8,123 nt of DNA from Thermoleophilia bacterium. Its GTDB lineage: Bacteria > Actinomycetota > Thermoleophilia > Gaiellales > Gaiellaceae. The notes beneath the pieces are model-generated. The model did no database searches and was not told where the DNA came from. It saw only the letters and a program-made list of their open reading frames with translations. Position 1 is the first letter of the stretch; each line of letters begins with the position of its first letter. Made by a program: the position numbers and the translations under genes. This document shows positions 1 through 6,500 of this stretch, in pieces. Location: contig JAICTB010000095.1 of assembly GCA_025936595.1 (NCBI GenBank), positions 1 to 8,123 of the forward strand, read 5' to 3'.

Positions 1-1
1 G

Positions 2-74
2 AGCCGACGCGCGGACTCGAACCGCGGACCCCTTCATTACGAGTGAAGTGCTCTACCAGCTGAGCTACGTCGGC
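2..74 (-). tRNA. tRNA-Thr (anticodon CGT)
   Basis: Read on the minus strand this folds into a complete 73-base cloverleaf. The 7-bp acceptor stem pairs GCCGACG with CGTCGGC. The D arm is GCTC/GAGC, and the anticodon stem is CTTCA/TGAAG around the loop CTCGTAA. There is a 5-base variable region, and the T arm is CGCGG/CCGCG with loop TTCGAGT. The middle of the anticodon loop is CGT (plus-strand bases 39-41), which reads the threonine codon ACG, common in such GC-rich genes. The discriminator base is T at position 2. Whether the gene encodes CCA cannot be told, because the window ends one base further on. It lies just downstream of the sigma-factor gene on the same strand. Confidence 0.97.
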
Positions 75-96
75 GTGTGCCTGAAAGGGCGCGCCC

Positions 97-102
97 AGTG
101 TA
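97..102 (-). promoter_or_regulatory. possible -10 element for the tRNA-Thr gene
   Basis: The minus-strand hexamer TACACT fits the TANNNT form of actinobacterial -10 elements. It would place a transcription start near position 90, about 16 bases before the mature tRNA. No good -35 match is visible 16-18 bases upstream, so this is a weak call. The tRNA might instead be read through from the sigma-factor gene, whose stop lies only 42 bases upstream. Confidence 0.25.
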
Positions 103-116
103 GCCGCGAAGCTGTC

Positions 117-1472
117 TTACTTCCCGTGCCCGTGGCCCGGATTGTCGCTCGGGCCGCTGTTGCCCTGGCCGTTTCCATTCGAAGCGCCGGGCGACGCCGG
201 CGGCGCGGCGACGGGCTCCACGGCAGCCACGGCGGGCTCGACGGCAGACACTGCAGGCGTGGGAACAGGCGGGTCGATCGAGGTCGACGGCGGATCGCTC
301 CTCTTCTCCCGGCCGGGCGGGAGGAGCGGCGCGGCGTGAGCCGCACCGTGCGACTGCACGACCGGCTCGATCGCGGCGGGCGCCACGGAGGGGCCACGAT
401 CCGAATTCTTCTTCGTCTGACCCGGCGCCTCGGCCGCGGGCGGGGCGACGGTGTGCGCGGCCGGCGCCACGGCGGGAGCCGGCGCCTCGACCGGAGGCTC
501 GACGACCACAGCCGGCGCGGGAGCCGCCGGCACGCTCACCGGTGCCGCCGCCTCGACGCGCGGCGGGCGCTTGACGACAGGCTTGGGCGCGACGGTGGCG
601 ACGCGCACGTGCGTGCGAACGCGATGCGGCGCGGGCGCCGTCTTGACGACGGCGACCGGGTGGACGAACGAGATCGGGACCGCCTGCACGGCCGCGGAGA
701 CGGGCGCGCTCCGGGAGACAAGCGGCGCCGCGGCCTGCGCAACCGCAGGCTGCGGCACGACGGCGTGGCGCACCGCAGGCGACGCGACGACGGCGGAGGT
801 CGCCGCGACCGTCGCGACGGTGGCCGCGACCTTCGCGCCGCCCGTCAGCAGCAGCGACTTCACCAGAGCGAGCGCGGAGCCCGCGTCCCCGCCCGCCCGG
901 AGCCGCTTGCCGACCACGTTCGGGGAGTCGTCGCTCAGCCCGGCGGCGAGCGAGCGGCGTGCGCGGAAGAGCAGGGTCTCGACCGCGGCCTGCGAGAGGT
1001 CGAGCTCCTCCCCGATCTCCTTGTACGAGAGCCCCTGCCATTCGCGCATGAGGAGCGCGCGGCGCTGCTGCTCCGGCATCGCGTCCAGCGCCTCTGGGAG
1101 GCCGATCAGCTCGTCCGGATCGACCTGGTGCGCGGGGACGAAGTCCTGCATCGCCTCGAGGTCGCCCGGCGTCTCGACCCGGCGCCTGCGCGAGGACGAG
1201 CGCCGGCGGGTGAGGCACACGTTCTGCGCGATCTTGTACAGCCACGCGGTCTCGAACTCGGGGTCGACGCCGCGCTTGAACCCGCGGAACGCGTTCAGAA
1301 AGGTCGACTGGGTCGCATCCTCGGCCTCTTCCTTGTTGCCGAGCTGGTGGAAGCAGTAGGCGTAGATCTGGCGCGCATAGCGCTCGTAGAGGTCGCGCGT
1401 AGCGTCCGCTTCGGGTGCTCCGCGATGCGGAACGACGTCTGTAGCGCGGCCTGTGGACGGGACTGCAACCAA
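117..1472 (-). CDS. ECF-like sigma-70 family RNA polymerase sigma factor with long Ala/Pro/Val-rich C-terminal extension
   Basis: The first part is an ECF-type sigma factor that would direct RNA polymerase to particular promoters. With the chosen start (451 aa), region 2 spans about residues 27-90 (DLYERYARQIYAY, EEAEDATQSTFLNAF, AWLYKIAQN). Region 4 spans about 124-176, with the helix-turn-helix LSYKEIGEELDLSQAAVETL. ECF factors normally stop near 180-200 residues. Here about 275 more follow: a weakly hydrophobic Ala/Thr/Val stretch at about 199-234 that could cross the membrane, then a long Ala/Pro/Val-rich tail ending in Gly/Asn/His (GHGHGK). No anti-sigma gene is adjacent. Start: TTG at 1472 is chosen because GGAGAG lies 6 bases upstream. 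A GTG at 1520 in the same frame adds 16 residues but has no Shine-Dalgarno. The sigma identity is firm; the tail's role is unknown. Confidence 0.88.
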   Translation of the reverse strand: MVAVPSTGRATDVVPHRGAPEADATRDLYERYARQIYAYCFHQLGNKEEAEDATQSTFLNAFRGFKRGVDPEFETAWLYKIAQNVCLTRRRSSSRRRRVETPGDLEAMQDFVPAHQVDPDELIGLPEALDAMPEQQRRALLMREWQGLSYKEIGEELDLSQAAVETLLFRARRSLAAGLSDDSPNVVGKRLRAGGDAGSALALVKSLLLTGGAKVAATVATVAATSAVVASPAVRHAVVPQPAVAQAAAPLVSRSAPVSAAVQAVPISFVHPVAVVKTAPAPHRVRTHVRVATVAPKPVVKRPPRVEAAAPVSVPAAPAPAVVVEPPVEAPAPAVAPAAHTVAPPAAEAPGQTKKNSDRGPSVAPAAIEPVVQSHGAAHAAPLLPPGREKRSDPPSTSIDPPVPTPAVSAVEPAVAAVEPVAAPPASPGASNGNGQGNSGPSDNPGHGHGK

Positions 1473-1478
1473 CGTGCT

Positions 1479-1484
1479 CTCTCC
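1479..1484 (-). promoter_or_regulatory. ribosome binding site deciding the sigma-factor start
   Basis: Minus-strand GGAGAG sits 6 bases before an in-frame TTG (1472-1470). The upstream GTG at 1520 lacks any purine-rich site at usable spacing, and the ATG at 1486 is out of frame. This makes the TTG the better-supported start. Confidence 0.5.
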
Positions 1485-1520
1485 ATGGATCGATGAAGGG
1501 AGCGCCGCCGCCCAGCGCAC

Positions 1521-1594
1521 TGGTTCAAAGTCTGAGAGGAAATCGGGGAAAAGAAAGCACCCCCTCGCAAACCTTTACAATTACGAGTCTCAAC
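1521..1594. other. spacer between holB stop and sigma-factor gene
   Basis: This 74-base gap is visibly richer in A and T than its surroundings and has purine-rich runs on the plus strand (for example around 1535-1557). It should hold the sigma-factor promoter if that gene is transcribed separately from tmk-holB. On the minus strand TTGAGA (1593-1588) resembles a -35 element, but no matching TANNNT hexamer lies at 16-18 bases. A 4-bp GAGT/ACTC hairpin next to the holB stop is too weak, and lacks a T tract, to be called a terminator. Confidence 0.4.
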
Positions 1595-2650
1595 TCATAC
1601 TGCGAGCTCCCGCATGACCGCGACGAAGAGCGCCTCGAGCGCCAGCTGTGGCGACAGGTTCAGCTCCTCGAGCCGGCGCCACGTCTTCCGCACCTCCTCG
1701 GCCGCCCGCTCGGCGCCCGCGAGTCGCTCACGGGTCGCGTCCGCGCGGAGCGCCGGCAGCTTGTCGAGATGGATCGCCGCGGCCTCCGCGCCGACGGCCA
1801 CGGCGACGAGATCCCGGTACCACGCTTCGAGCTCCTCGAGCTGCGCGAGCAATTCCTCCCGCTCGGCCCCGCGCGCTGCGCGCTTCACCTGCTGCTCGGC
1901 CTCGCGCGCCGTCAGGTCGAGCCCGGCGATGCGGGCTTCCTCGACCGCGCGCGCCTCGGCGGCGCGGGCCTGCGCGTTCTCGATCAGCGCAGCGGCTGCA
2001 TCGGACGGGTCGAACGACGGATCGCGGTAGGCAGCCCGCGCCTGCTCGATCACCTCGTCGCGCCGCGTCGAGGCGGCCGGATCGAGGAGGCGCTCGAGCC
2101 GGTCGAGGCGACCGGCCGCAACGCGCGCGAGCGACGCACGCTCTTCCTCGGTGAGCTCCGGCACGCGCGCGTCGACGAGCGTGCGAATCGAACGCTCCGA
2201 GAGACGCCGGAACGGCACGAGCTGGCAACGCGAGAGGATCGTCTCCGGCAGCGGCCCGAGATCCTCGGCGACGAGCACGATCACGGCATACGCGGGCGGC
2301 TCCTCGAGATCTTTCAGGAGCGCGTCGGCGGCATCCTCGTTCAGCAGATGCGCGCGGTGGATCAGGTAGACGCGTCGATTCGCCTCGAACGGCCGCATGT
2401 GCAGGTCGCGCCGCAGCTCGCGGATCGCGTCGATCCGGATCATCTCGCCGAGCGGATCGAGCTCGTACAGGTCGGGATGGAACTCGCGCGTCGTTTCGAG
2501 CAGCGACTGCGCGAAGCGCCGCGCGACCTCTCTCTTCCCCACGCCCGGCGGCCCGTGGAAGAGGTACGCGTGCGCAGGGCCCTCGCGCACGGCCGCGTCG
2601 AGCAGCCGTGCGGCCTCCGGGTGCTCAGAGGAGTGCACGAACGTGCTCAC
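1595..2650 (-). CDS. holB: DNA polymerase III delta-prime subunit (clamp loader)
   Basis: Delta-prime is part of the clamp loader that opens the sliding clamp and places it on primed DNA. The 351-residue protein has the AAA+ order of the family: Walker A GPPGVGKR (33-40), HPDLYELDP (58-66), the LLKDLEEPP box (111-119), and SRC (140-142), which in this family supplies an arginine finger to the neighbouring ATPase subunit. The Walker B region reads YLIHRAHLL, with no DE pair, as expected for a non-hydrolysing delta-prime. The four-cysteine zinc module normally found before HPDL is missing. Residues about 222-280 are charged and probably coiled-coil. The GTG start at 2650 overlaps the tmk end by 26 bases, with GAGGAGG just upstream inside tmk; a GTG at 2638 is the alternative. 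Overlap implies co-expression with tmk. The open frame extends further upstream, but only as a shadow of tmk. Confidence 0.9.
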   Translation of the reverse strand: MSTFVHSSEHPEAARLLDAAVREGPAHAYLFHGPPGVGKREVARRFAQSLLETTREFHPDLYELDPLGEMIRIDAIRELRRDLHMRPFEANRRVYLIHRAHLLNEDAADALLKDLEEPPAYAVIVLVAEDLGPLPETILSRCQLVPFRRLSERSIRTLVDARVPELTEEERASLARVAAGRLDRLERLLDPAASTRRDEVIEQARAAYRDPSFDPSDAAAALIENAQARAAEARAVEEARIAGLDLTAREAEQQVKRAARGAEREELLAQLEELEAWYRDLVAVAVGAEAAAIHLDKLPALRADATRERLAGAERAAEEVRKTWRRLEELNLSPQLALEALFVAVMRELAV

Positions 2651-3221
2651 GGACCTCCTCGGCGATCTCCTCGGGGGCGCGTGCGCCGTCGAGCGCGACG
2701 ATCCGCTCCGGGCTCGCGGCGGCGAGCGAGCGATACGCCTCGTCGACGAGCCGCATGAACTCGTCACCCTCGCGCTCGATCCGGTCCAGCCGCCCGGCGC
2801 CCCGGCGACGCGCCTCGGCCGGGTCGAGCAGGACGAGGAACGTCCGGTCGGGGACAAGCCCGCGCGTGACCATCAGGTTCAGCTCGAGCACGCGCTCGAT
2901 GCCGAGCCCGCGCGCTCCGCCCTGGTAGGCGACGGACGACTCGATGTAGCGGTCGCAGACGACGTCCTCGCCTCGGTCGAGCGCCGGACGAAGCGCACGC
3001 TCGACGTGCTCGGCGCGTGCCGCCGCGTACAGCGCAGCCTCCGCCCACGGCGTCATCTCATCGCCGTGCAGGACGACGTCTCGCACCGCCTCACCCACCG
3101 GCGTGCCGCCCGGCTCGCGCGTCGAGAGCACCGTCCGGCCCTGCTCGCGCAGCCAGCCGGCGAGCAGCTCCGCCTGCGTGCTCTTCCCCGACCAGTCGAC
3201 GCCTTCGAACGTGAGGAACAT
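2625..3221 (-). CDS. tmk: thymidylate kinase (dTMP kinase)
   Basis: The enzyme phosphorylates dTMP to dTDP with ATP, an essential cytoplasmic step towards dTTP. At 198 residues it has the normal family length. Visible motifs are the P-loop GVDWSGKS (7-14), the dTMP-binding REPGGT (35-40), the DRY motif (90-92, followed by IESSVAYQG) and an arginine-rich LID segment RRRGAGRLDRIE (138-149). The P-loop has Trp10 where the common form has Gly (GxDGxGKS). The start is ATG at 3221 with AGGGG 4 bases upstream. The gene heads the minus-strand group and overlaps holB by 26 bases, an arrangement familiar from actinobacteria. Only 14 bases separate its start from the diverging epimerase frame, so its promoter must lie in or next to that gene's 5' end. 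Confidence 0.95.
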   Translation of the reverse strand: MFLTFEGVDWSGKSTQAELLAGWLREQGRTVLSTREPGGTPVGEAVRDVVLHGDEMTPWAEAALYAAARAEHVERALRPALDRGEDVVCDRYIESSVAYQGGARGLGIERVLELNLMVTRGLVPDRTFLVLLDPAEARRRGAGRLDRIEREGDEFMRLVDEAYRSLAAASPERIVALDGARAPEEIAEEVREHVRALL

Positions 3222-3225
3222 TTCG

Positions 3226-3230
3226 CCCCT
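3226..3230 (-). promoter_or_regulatory. ribosome binding site of tmk
   Basis: Minus-strand AGGGG lies 4 bases upstream of the tmk ATG, inside the short divergent gap. It partly overlaps the candidate -10 elements at 3230-3236. If tmk were transcribed from the minus-strand hexamer there, this site would fall outside the message. Confidence 0.45.
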
Positions 3231-3235
3231 AATGT
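3230..3235 (+). promoter_or_regulatory. candidate -10 element for the epimerase gene
   Basis: TAATGT fits TANNNT and sits in the 14-base gap between the divergent genes. A start of transcription 7-10 bases further on would fall at about 3242-3245, the position of the second in-frame ATG of the epimerase. That would give a leaderless message, consistent with the lack of a Shine-Dalgarno before either ATG. No clear -35 element is visible (bases 3207-3212 read GAACGT). Confidence 0.35.
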
Positions 3236-3236
3236 A
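3231..3236 (-). promoter_or_regulatory. candidate -10 element for tmk on the opposite strand
   Basis: Read on the minus strand these bases are TACATT, also of TANNNT form, almost exactly overlapping the plus-strand hexamer TAATGT. It would start transcription near 3224, only a few bases from the tmk ATG. No convincing -35 was seen upstream, and this start would leave out the AGGGG site, so the call is weak. Confidence 0.25.
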
Positions 3237-4138
3237 TGGCCTTCATGCGGGCGGTCGTGACAGGGGGCGCAGGCTTCATCGGGTCGAACCTCGTCGACGC
3301 GCTGCTCGCGCGTGGCGACACGGTGACGATCGTGGACAACTTCGCCTCCGGCAAGCGCGAGAACCTGAACGCGCAAGCGACGCTGCGCGAGCACGACATC
3401 CGGGAGCCGTTCGCCGCCGAGGCCGACGTCGTCTTCCACCTCGCGGCGCAGGCGGACGTGCAGACCTCGATGAACCGCCCGGACTACGACGCCGCCGTCA
3501 ACGTCGTCGGCACGGTCAACGTGCTCGCCGCCGCGCCGCAGGCACAGGTGATCTTCGCGTCGTCCGGCGGCGCCGGCTACGGCGAATGTCCCGGGCCGGC
3601 CGCGGAGGACTTCCCGTTCCTGCCGCTCTCGCCGTACGGGATCGCGAAGAAATGCGGTGAGGAGTACCTCGCCGGCTGGAACCGCATCCACGGCACCTCG
3701 CACGTCGCGCTGCGCTTCGGGAACGTCTACGGGCCGCGCCAGGACGCGGGGCTCGAGGGCGGCGTCGTCGCGATCTTCCTCGAGCGCATGGCGCGCGGTG
3801 AGGCGACGACGATCTACGGCGACGGCAGCCAGAGCCGTGACTTCGTCTACGTCGACGACGTCGTCTCGTCGCTGCTCGCCGCCGTCTCCCGCGGGGGCGG
3901 GCCCTACAACGTCGGGACCGGCCGCGACACGACCGTCTCGGAGCTGCACGCGGCTTGCGCCCGCGTCGCAGGCTCGGACGCCGCGCCGTCCTACGAGGCC
4001 GCGCGGCTCGGCGACGTGCAGCGCTCAGTGCTCGATGCGTCGCTGATCGAGCGCGAGCTCGGCTGGCGGCCGCAGGTCTCGCTCGACGACGGTCTCGCGC
4101 GCACCTGGGCCTGGATGAAGGAAGCGCAAGCGTCGTAG
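3236..4138 (+). CDS. NAD-dependent sugar epimerase/dehydratase (UDP-glucose 4-epimerase-like, extended SDR)
   Basis: An extended short-chain dehydrogenase acting on a nucleotide-activated sugar, probably supplying a sugar for surface polysaccharide. The 300-residue protein shows the Rossmann motif TGGAGFIGSNLV (9-20), Asp34 at the end of the second strand (NAD over NADP), HLAAQADV (68-75), the serine motif SSGGAGYGE (109-117) and the catalytic YGIAK (Tyr134, Lys138). It continues with LRFGNVYGPRQ and GDGSQSRDFVYVDDVV, all typical of GalE-like enzymes. Substrate specificity cannot be read from sequence, so no gene symbol is given. The start may be ATG 3236 or, better aligned with the Rossmann strand, ATG 3245 (MRAVVTGG). 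Neither has a Shine-Dalgarno, which suggests leaderless translation. The LytR_C gene begins 20 bases after the stop, likely in one operon. Confidence 0.92.
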   Translation: MAFMRAVVTGGAGFIGSNLVDALLARGDTVTIVDNFASGKRENLNAQATLREHDIREPFAAEADVVFHLAAQADVQTSMNRPDYDAAVNVVGTVNVLAAAPQAQVIFASSGGAGYGECPGPAAEDFPFLPLSPYGIAKKCGEEYLAGWNRIHGTSHVALRFGNVYGPRQDAGLEGGVVAIFLERMARGEATTIYGDGSQSRDFVYVDDVVSSLLAAVSRGGGPYNVGTGRDTTVSELHAACARVAGSDAAPSYEAARLGDVQRSVLDASLIERELGWRPQVSLDDGLARTWAWMKEAQAS

Positions 4139-4158
4139 AGAAAAAGGCGCTCCGCGAA

Positions 4159-4692
4159 ATGGACGCGCCGCTTCCCGCACCCGATGCACTGATCCGCCCG
4201 TGGCGCACCGCGACGATGGTCGCGAGCCTCGTCGCGGCCGTCGAGCTCATCCTCCTGATCGTCGCCGCGATCCTCCTGCTCGCGAAGCCGCTCGCACACG
4301 CGATGCAGCACCACGCCGAGGCGGCCGCGTTCGCGCCCGCGAAGAAGCACGTCGCTCCGGTGAAGAAGAAGGCCAGGGCGAAAGTGCACATCCCGGCACC
4401 GAAGCTGCTGCGCTCGGAGACCGGCGTCTTCGTCTTCAACGGCAACGGCCGCTCCGGCGCCGCGTCGAGCGCCGCCTCGAAGCTCTCCACGATCGGCTAC
4501 CGCATCCGCGGCACAGGCAACGCGAAGCGGCAGGACTACGCGACGACGGTCGTGATGTACCGGCCGGGCTACGAGGGCGATGGGCTACGGCTCGCCCGCG
4601 CGCTGCACGTAAAGGTCGTCGGCCCGCTCGACGGCGTGCGCGCCGCCGCGCTGCGGGGCGGCCAGATCGCCGTCGTGCTCGGCGCGCGGTAA
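4159..4692 (+). CDS. LytR C-terminal domain (LytR_C) membrane protein
   Basis: A 177-residue protein with a short cytoplasmic N-terminus, one transmembrane helix (about 20-42, rich in Val/Leu/Ile) and a Lys/Ala-rich linker (60-80). A LytR_C-like domain follows (about 88-175): VFVFNGNGRSGAAS, YATTVVMYRPGYE, ALHVKVVGPLDG, and the final strand IAVVLG. In full LCP proteins this domain follows the catalytic LytR-CpsA-Psr domain that links polymers to peptidoglycan. Here the catalytic domain is absent, so the role is unknown; an accessory part at the cell wall is an inference. The start is ATG 4159, the first ATG before the membrane helix; the open frame upstream overlaps the epimerase and is a shadow. 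The Shine-Dalgarno is poor (AAGG about 12 bases away). It follows the epimerase by 20 bases and meets the convergent polymerase/ligase gene 3 bases after its stop. Confidence 0.87.
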   Translation: MDAPLPAPDALIRPWRTATMVASLVAAVELILLIVAAILLLAKPLAHAMQHHAEAAAFAPAKKHVAPVKKKARAKVHIPAPKLLRSETGVFVFNGNGRSGAASSAASKLSTIGYRIRGTGNAKRQDYATTVVMYRPGYEGDGLRLARALHVKVVGPLDGVRAAALRGGQIAVVLGAR

Positions 4693-4695
4693 CGC

Positions 4696-6489
4696 TCAGC
4701 AGGTCGGCTTGCCGGTGTTCACGAGGTCGCGTGCCCGCCGGTAGGCGTCGCCTCCCCGGTCCTGGCGCTCCTGCGGATCGAGCTCGGTGAACGGCAAGAG
4801 ATAGGCGTACGCGTGCCGCGGACAGCCGTGATCCAGCTCAAAGCGGCCTGCTAGAAGAAGCGTCTCCGGGTTCTTCGGCTGCATGCTCACCGCCTCGGCG
4901 TAGTAGGCGCGAGCGAGGAACGGCTGGTCCTCCGAGACGAACGCAAGCGTGATCACGGGGTCGACGAGAAGCGGGTCGACGGAGCGTGCTCGCTTCGCGA
5001 GCGCGACCGCGTTCTGTGACGGGAGCGCGGCGGTCGCCTGGGACGACCAGCGCTCGCCGAGCCACGGCAGGAGCAGCGCGCCGAACGCGAGCAGCGCGGC
5101 ACCGGCGGCGGCGATGCTCGCGAACGGCGACACACGACGCAGCGGCGCACGGCCGGCGAGCGCCCCCGCGACGAGGAACGCGGGCGCCGAGACGGCCACG
5201 AAGTCCCAGTCGATGTCGACGAGCGAGTGAATGAGGTAGGCCGGCAGGACGAGCGCGAGTGCGAGCTCGTGACCGCGCCTGCGCAAGCCCGGGCGCAGGA
5301 GAGCCGCCGCGGCGAGCAGGAAGAGCGCGAGGCCGACGATCCCGGCCTCGGTCAGGAACTGGATCGGTACGTCGTGCGGCTCCGTTGCGAAGTCGAGGAA
5401 GGAGGAGCGGAAACGCAGGTTCGTCAGGTGGAACGTGCCGGCGCCGGTCCCCGCGAGCTCGTGATGCTCGAAGCCGCGCCAGGCCTGCCGCCACCAGACG
5501 AAGCGAAAGTTCGAGCTGGTCGAGGCGATCCGGCCGCCGCCGTTCCCGACCGCGCCCGATCCCGTCCCCTTCAGCGCGACGAAGGCGACGACGGCGACGA
5601 TCGCAGCGACCCCAGCGAAGACGAGGCCGCGCCGCAGCGCCCGCGTCACCCGCGGCCGCGGCAGCCGCTCGAGCGCCCCAGCCGCGACGGCGCCCAGGAG
5701 CAGCACCGCGCCGAAGATCAGCCCGTCGCGCCAGCGGACATGCAGCGACTGTCCGTCGCTCGTCACCCCCGGCAGTGCGAACGCGACCGCGATCGCGACG
5801 AGCGCCGGGAGCGCGGCGGCGACGAGCGTGGCGGCGCTCTCGACACGCTCGTCCGTCAGCGCGAGGAAGGCCCCCACGACGAGAAGCGCGGTGACGATCC
5901 CTCCGCGCGAATACGTGAGCGCGAGGGCCACGATCCAGCTGTAGGCGAGCAGCGTTCCGCCGAGCCGGCGCCGCCAGAGCGCGAGCGGCAGCGCGAAGGC
6001 GCCGAGGAGCGCGAGCTGGTTCCACAGGCCGACCGGCGAGCGGAGGCGCGTGACGCCGGGAGGCCCGTAGTCGTAGAGAAACGGCAGCACCTTGGCGGCG
6101 AGCGCCCACACGGCGACGGCGCCGAGGAGCGCCGCGAGCGCGAGCGCGAGCTCCCGCGTCCGGCCGGAGAGCCAGAGCCCGAGCGCCGCGAAGAGGAGGT
6201 AGACGAGCGTCCGGTCCGCGTAGTCCCACGAGCGGTCCGGCAGCACCGACCAGGAGATCGACAGCGCGAGCCAGCCCGCGAGCGCGGCGAGCGGCAGCAG
6301 CGCGGCCGTCCCGCCGGGTACCCCGCGCGTCGCGAGCAGGACGAGCAGCACGAGGAGGGCGCCGCCGCCGAGCCACATCAGCGAATGATTGCCGGGCCCG
6401 CCGCCGAAGAACAGGGCGAGCGCGACGAGTAGGAGCGGCGCGAGGAGGGGCAGTTCCCGAATCGCCCGCATCCAGCGCGAAGCTACCAT
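4696..6489 (-). CDS. O-antigen ligase/polymerase (Wzy/WaaL) family membrane protein with C-terminal TPR-like region
   Basis: A 597-residue polytopic membrane protein of the family that polymerises or transfers lipid-linked glycans outside the membrane. About a dozen hydrophobic segments fill residues 14-475. Family marks include SPVGLWNQLALLG (151-163), TYSRGG (192-197), the large loop holding FRFVWWRQAWRGF and GTGAGTF (347-353), EPHDVPIQFLTEAGIVGL (370-387) with its His, and HSLVDIDWDF (421-430). Residues about 480-590 are soluble and helical, with spacing like tetratricopeptide repeats (AVALAKRARSVDPLL, RAYYAEAVSMQPKNPETLLLAG), as in other actinobacterial members. Whether it is a ligase or polymerase cannot be told. 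The start is ATG 6489; an in-frame stop 25-27 bases upstream bars a longer frame, and ATG 6471 is possible. No ordinary Shine-Dalgarno is seen. It converges on the LytR_C gene and diverges from the secreted-protein gene. Confidence 0.9.
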   Translation of the reverse strand: MVASRWMRAIRELPLLAPLLLVALALFFGGGPGNHSLMWLGGGALLVLLVLLATRGVPGGTAALLPLAALAGWLALSISWSVLPDRSWDYADRTLVYLLFAALGLWLSGRTRELALALAALLGAVAVWALAAKVLPFLYDYGPPGVTRLRSPVGLWNQLALLGAFALPLALWRRRLGGTLLAYSWIVALALTYSRGGIVTALLVVGAFLALTDERVESAATLVAAALPALVAIAVAFALPGVTSDGQSLHVRWRDGLIFGAVLLLGAVAAGALERLPRPRVTRALRRGLVFAGVAAIVAVVAFVALKGTGSGAVGNGGGRIASTSSNFRFVWWRQAWRGFEHHELAGTGAGTFHLTNLRFRSSFLDFATEPHDVPIQFLTEAGIVGLALFLLAAAALLRPGLRRRGHELALALVLPAYLIHSLVDIDWDFVAVSAPAFLVAGALAGRAPLRRVSPFASIAAAGAALLAFGALLLPWLGERWSSQATAALPSQNAVALAKRARSVDPLLVDPVITLAFVSEDQPFLARAYYAEAVSMQPKNPETLLLAGRFELDHGCPRHAYAYLLPFTELDPQERQDRGGDAYRRARDLVNTGKPTC

Positions 6490-6500
6490 CCCCCGCCGAC

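Noticed and set aside
48..1496. Long plus-strand open frame (about 480 codons) opposite the sigma factor
   Set aside because: It begins inside the tRNA-Thr and gives an Arg/Gly/Asp-rich product with no domain. The opposite strand encodes clear sigma regions 2 and 4. Such antisense frames are expected where third positions are nearly all G or C.
1582..1597. Terminator after holB
   Set aside because: Only a 4-bp stem (GAGT/ACTC) with no T run.
1493..2758. Long plus-strand open frame opposite holB
   Set aside because: The product is Arg/Glu/Leu-rich with no motif, while the minus strand holds Walker A and SRC motifs of delta-prime.
2651..2857. Upstream extension of the holB frame
   Set aside because: These 69 codons lie wholly within tmk in another frame and give a Ser/Arg-rich sequence unlike delta-prime; a GTG with GAGGAGG lies at 2650.
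5227..6432. Plus-strand frame of about 400 codons opposite the ligase-like gene
   Set aside because: It is extremely rich in Arg, Glu and Gln with no recognisable fold, typical of the complement of a membrane-protein gene in GC-rich DNA.
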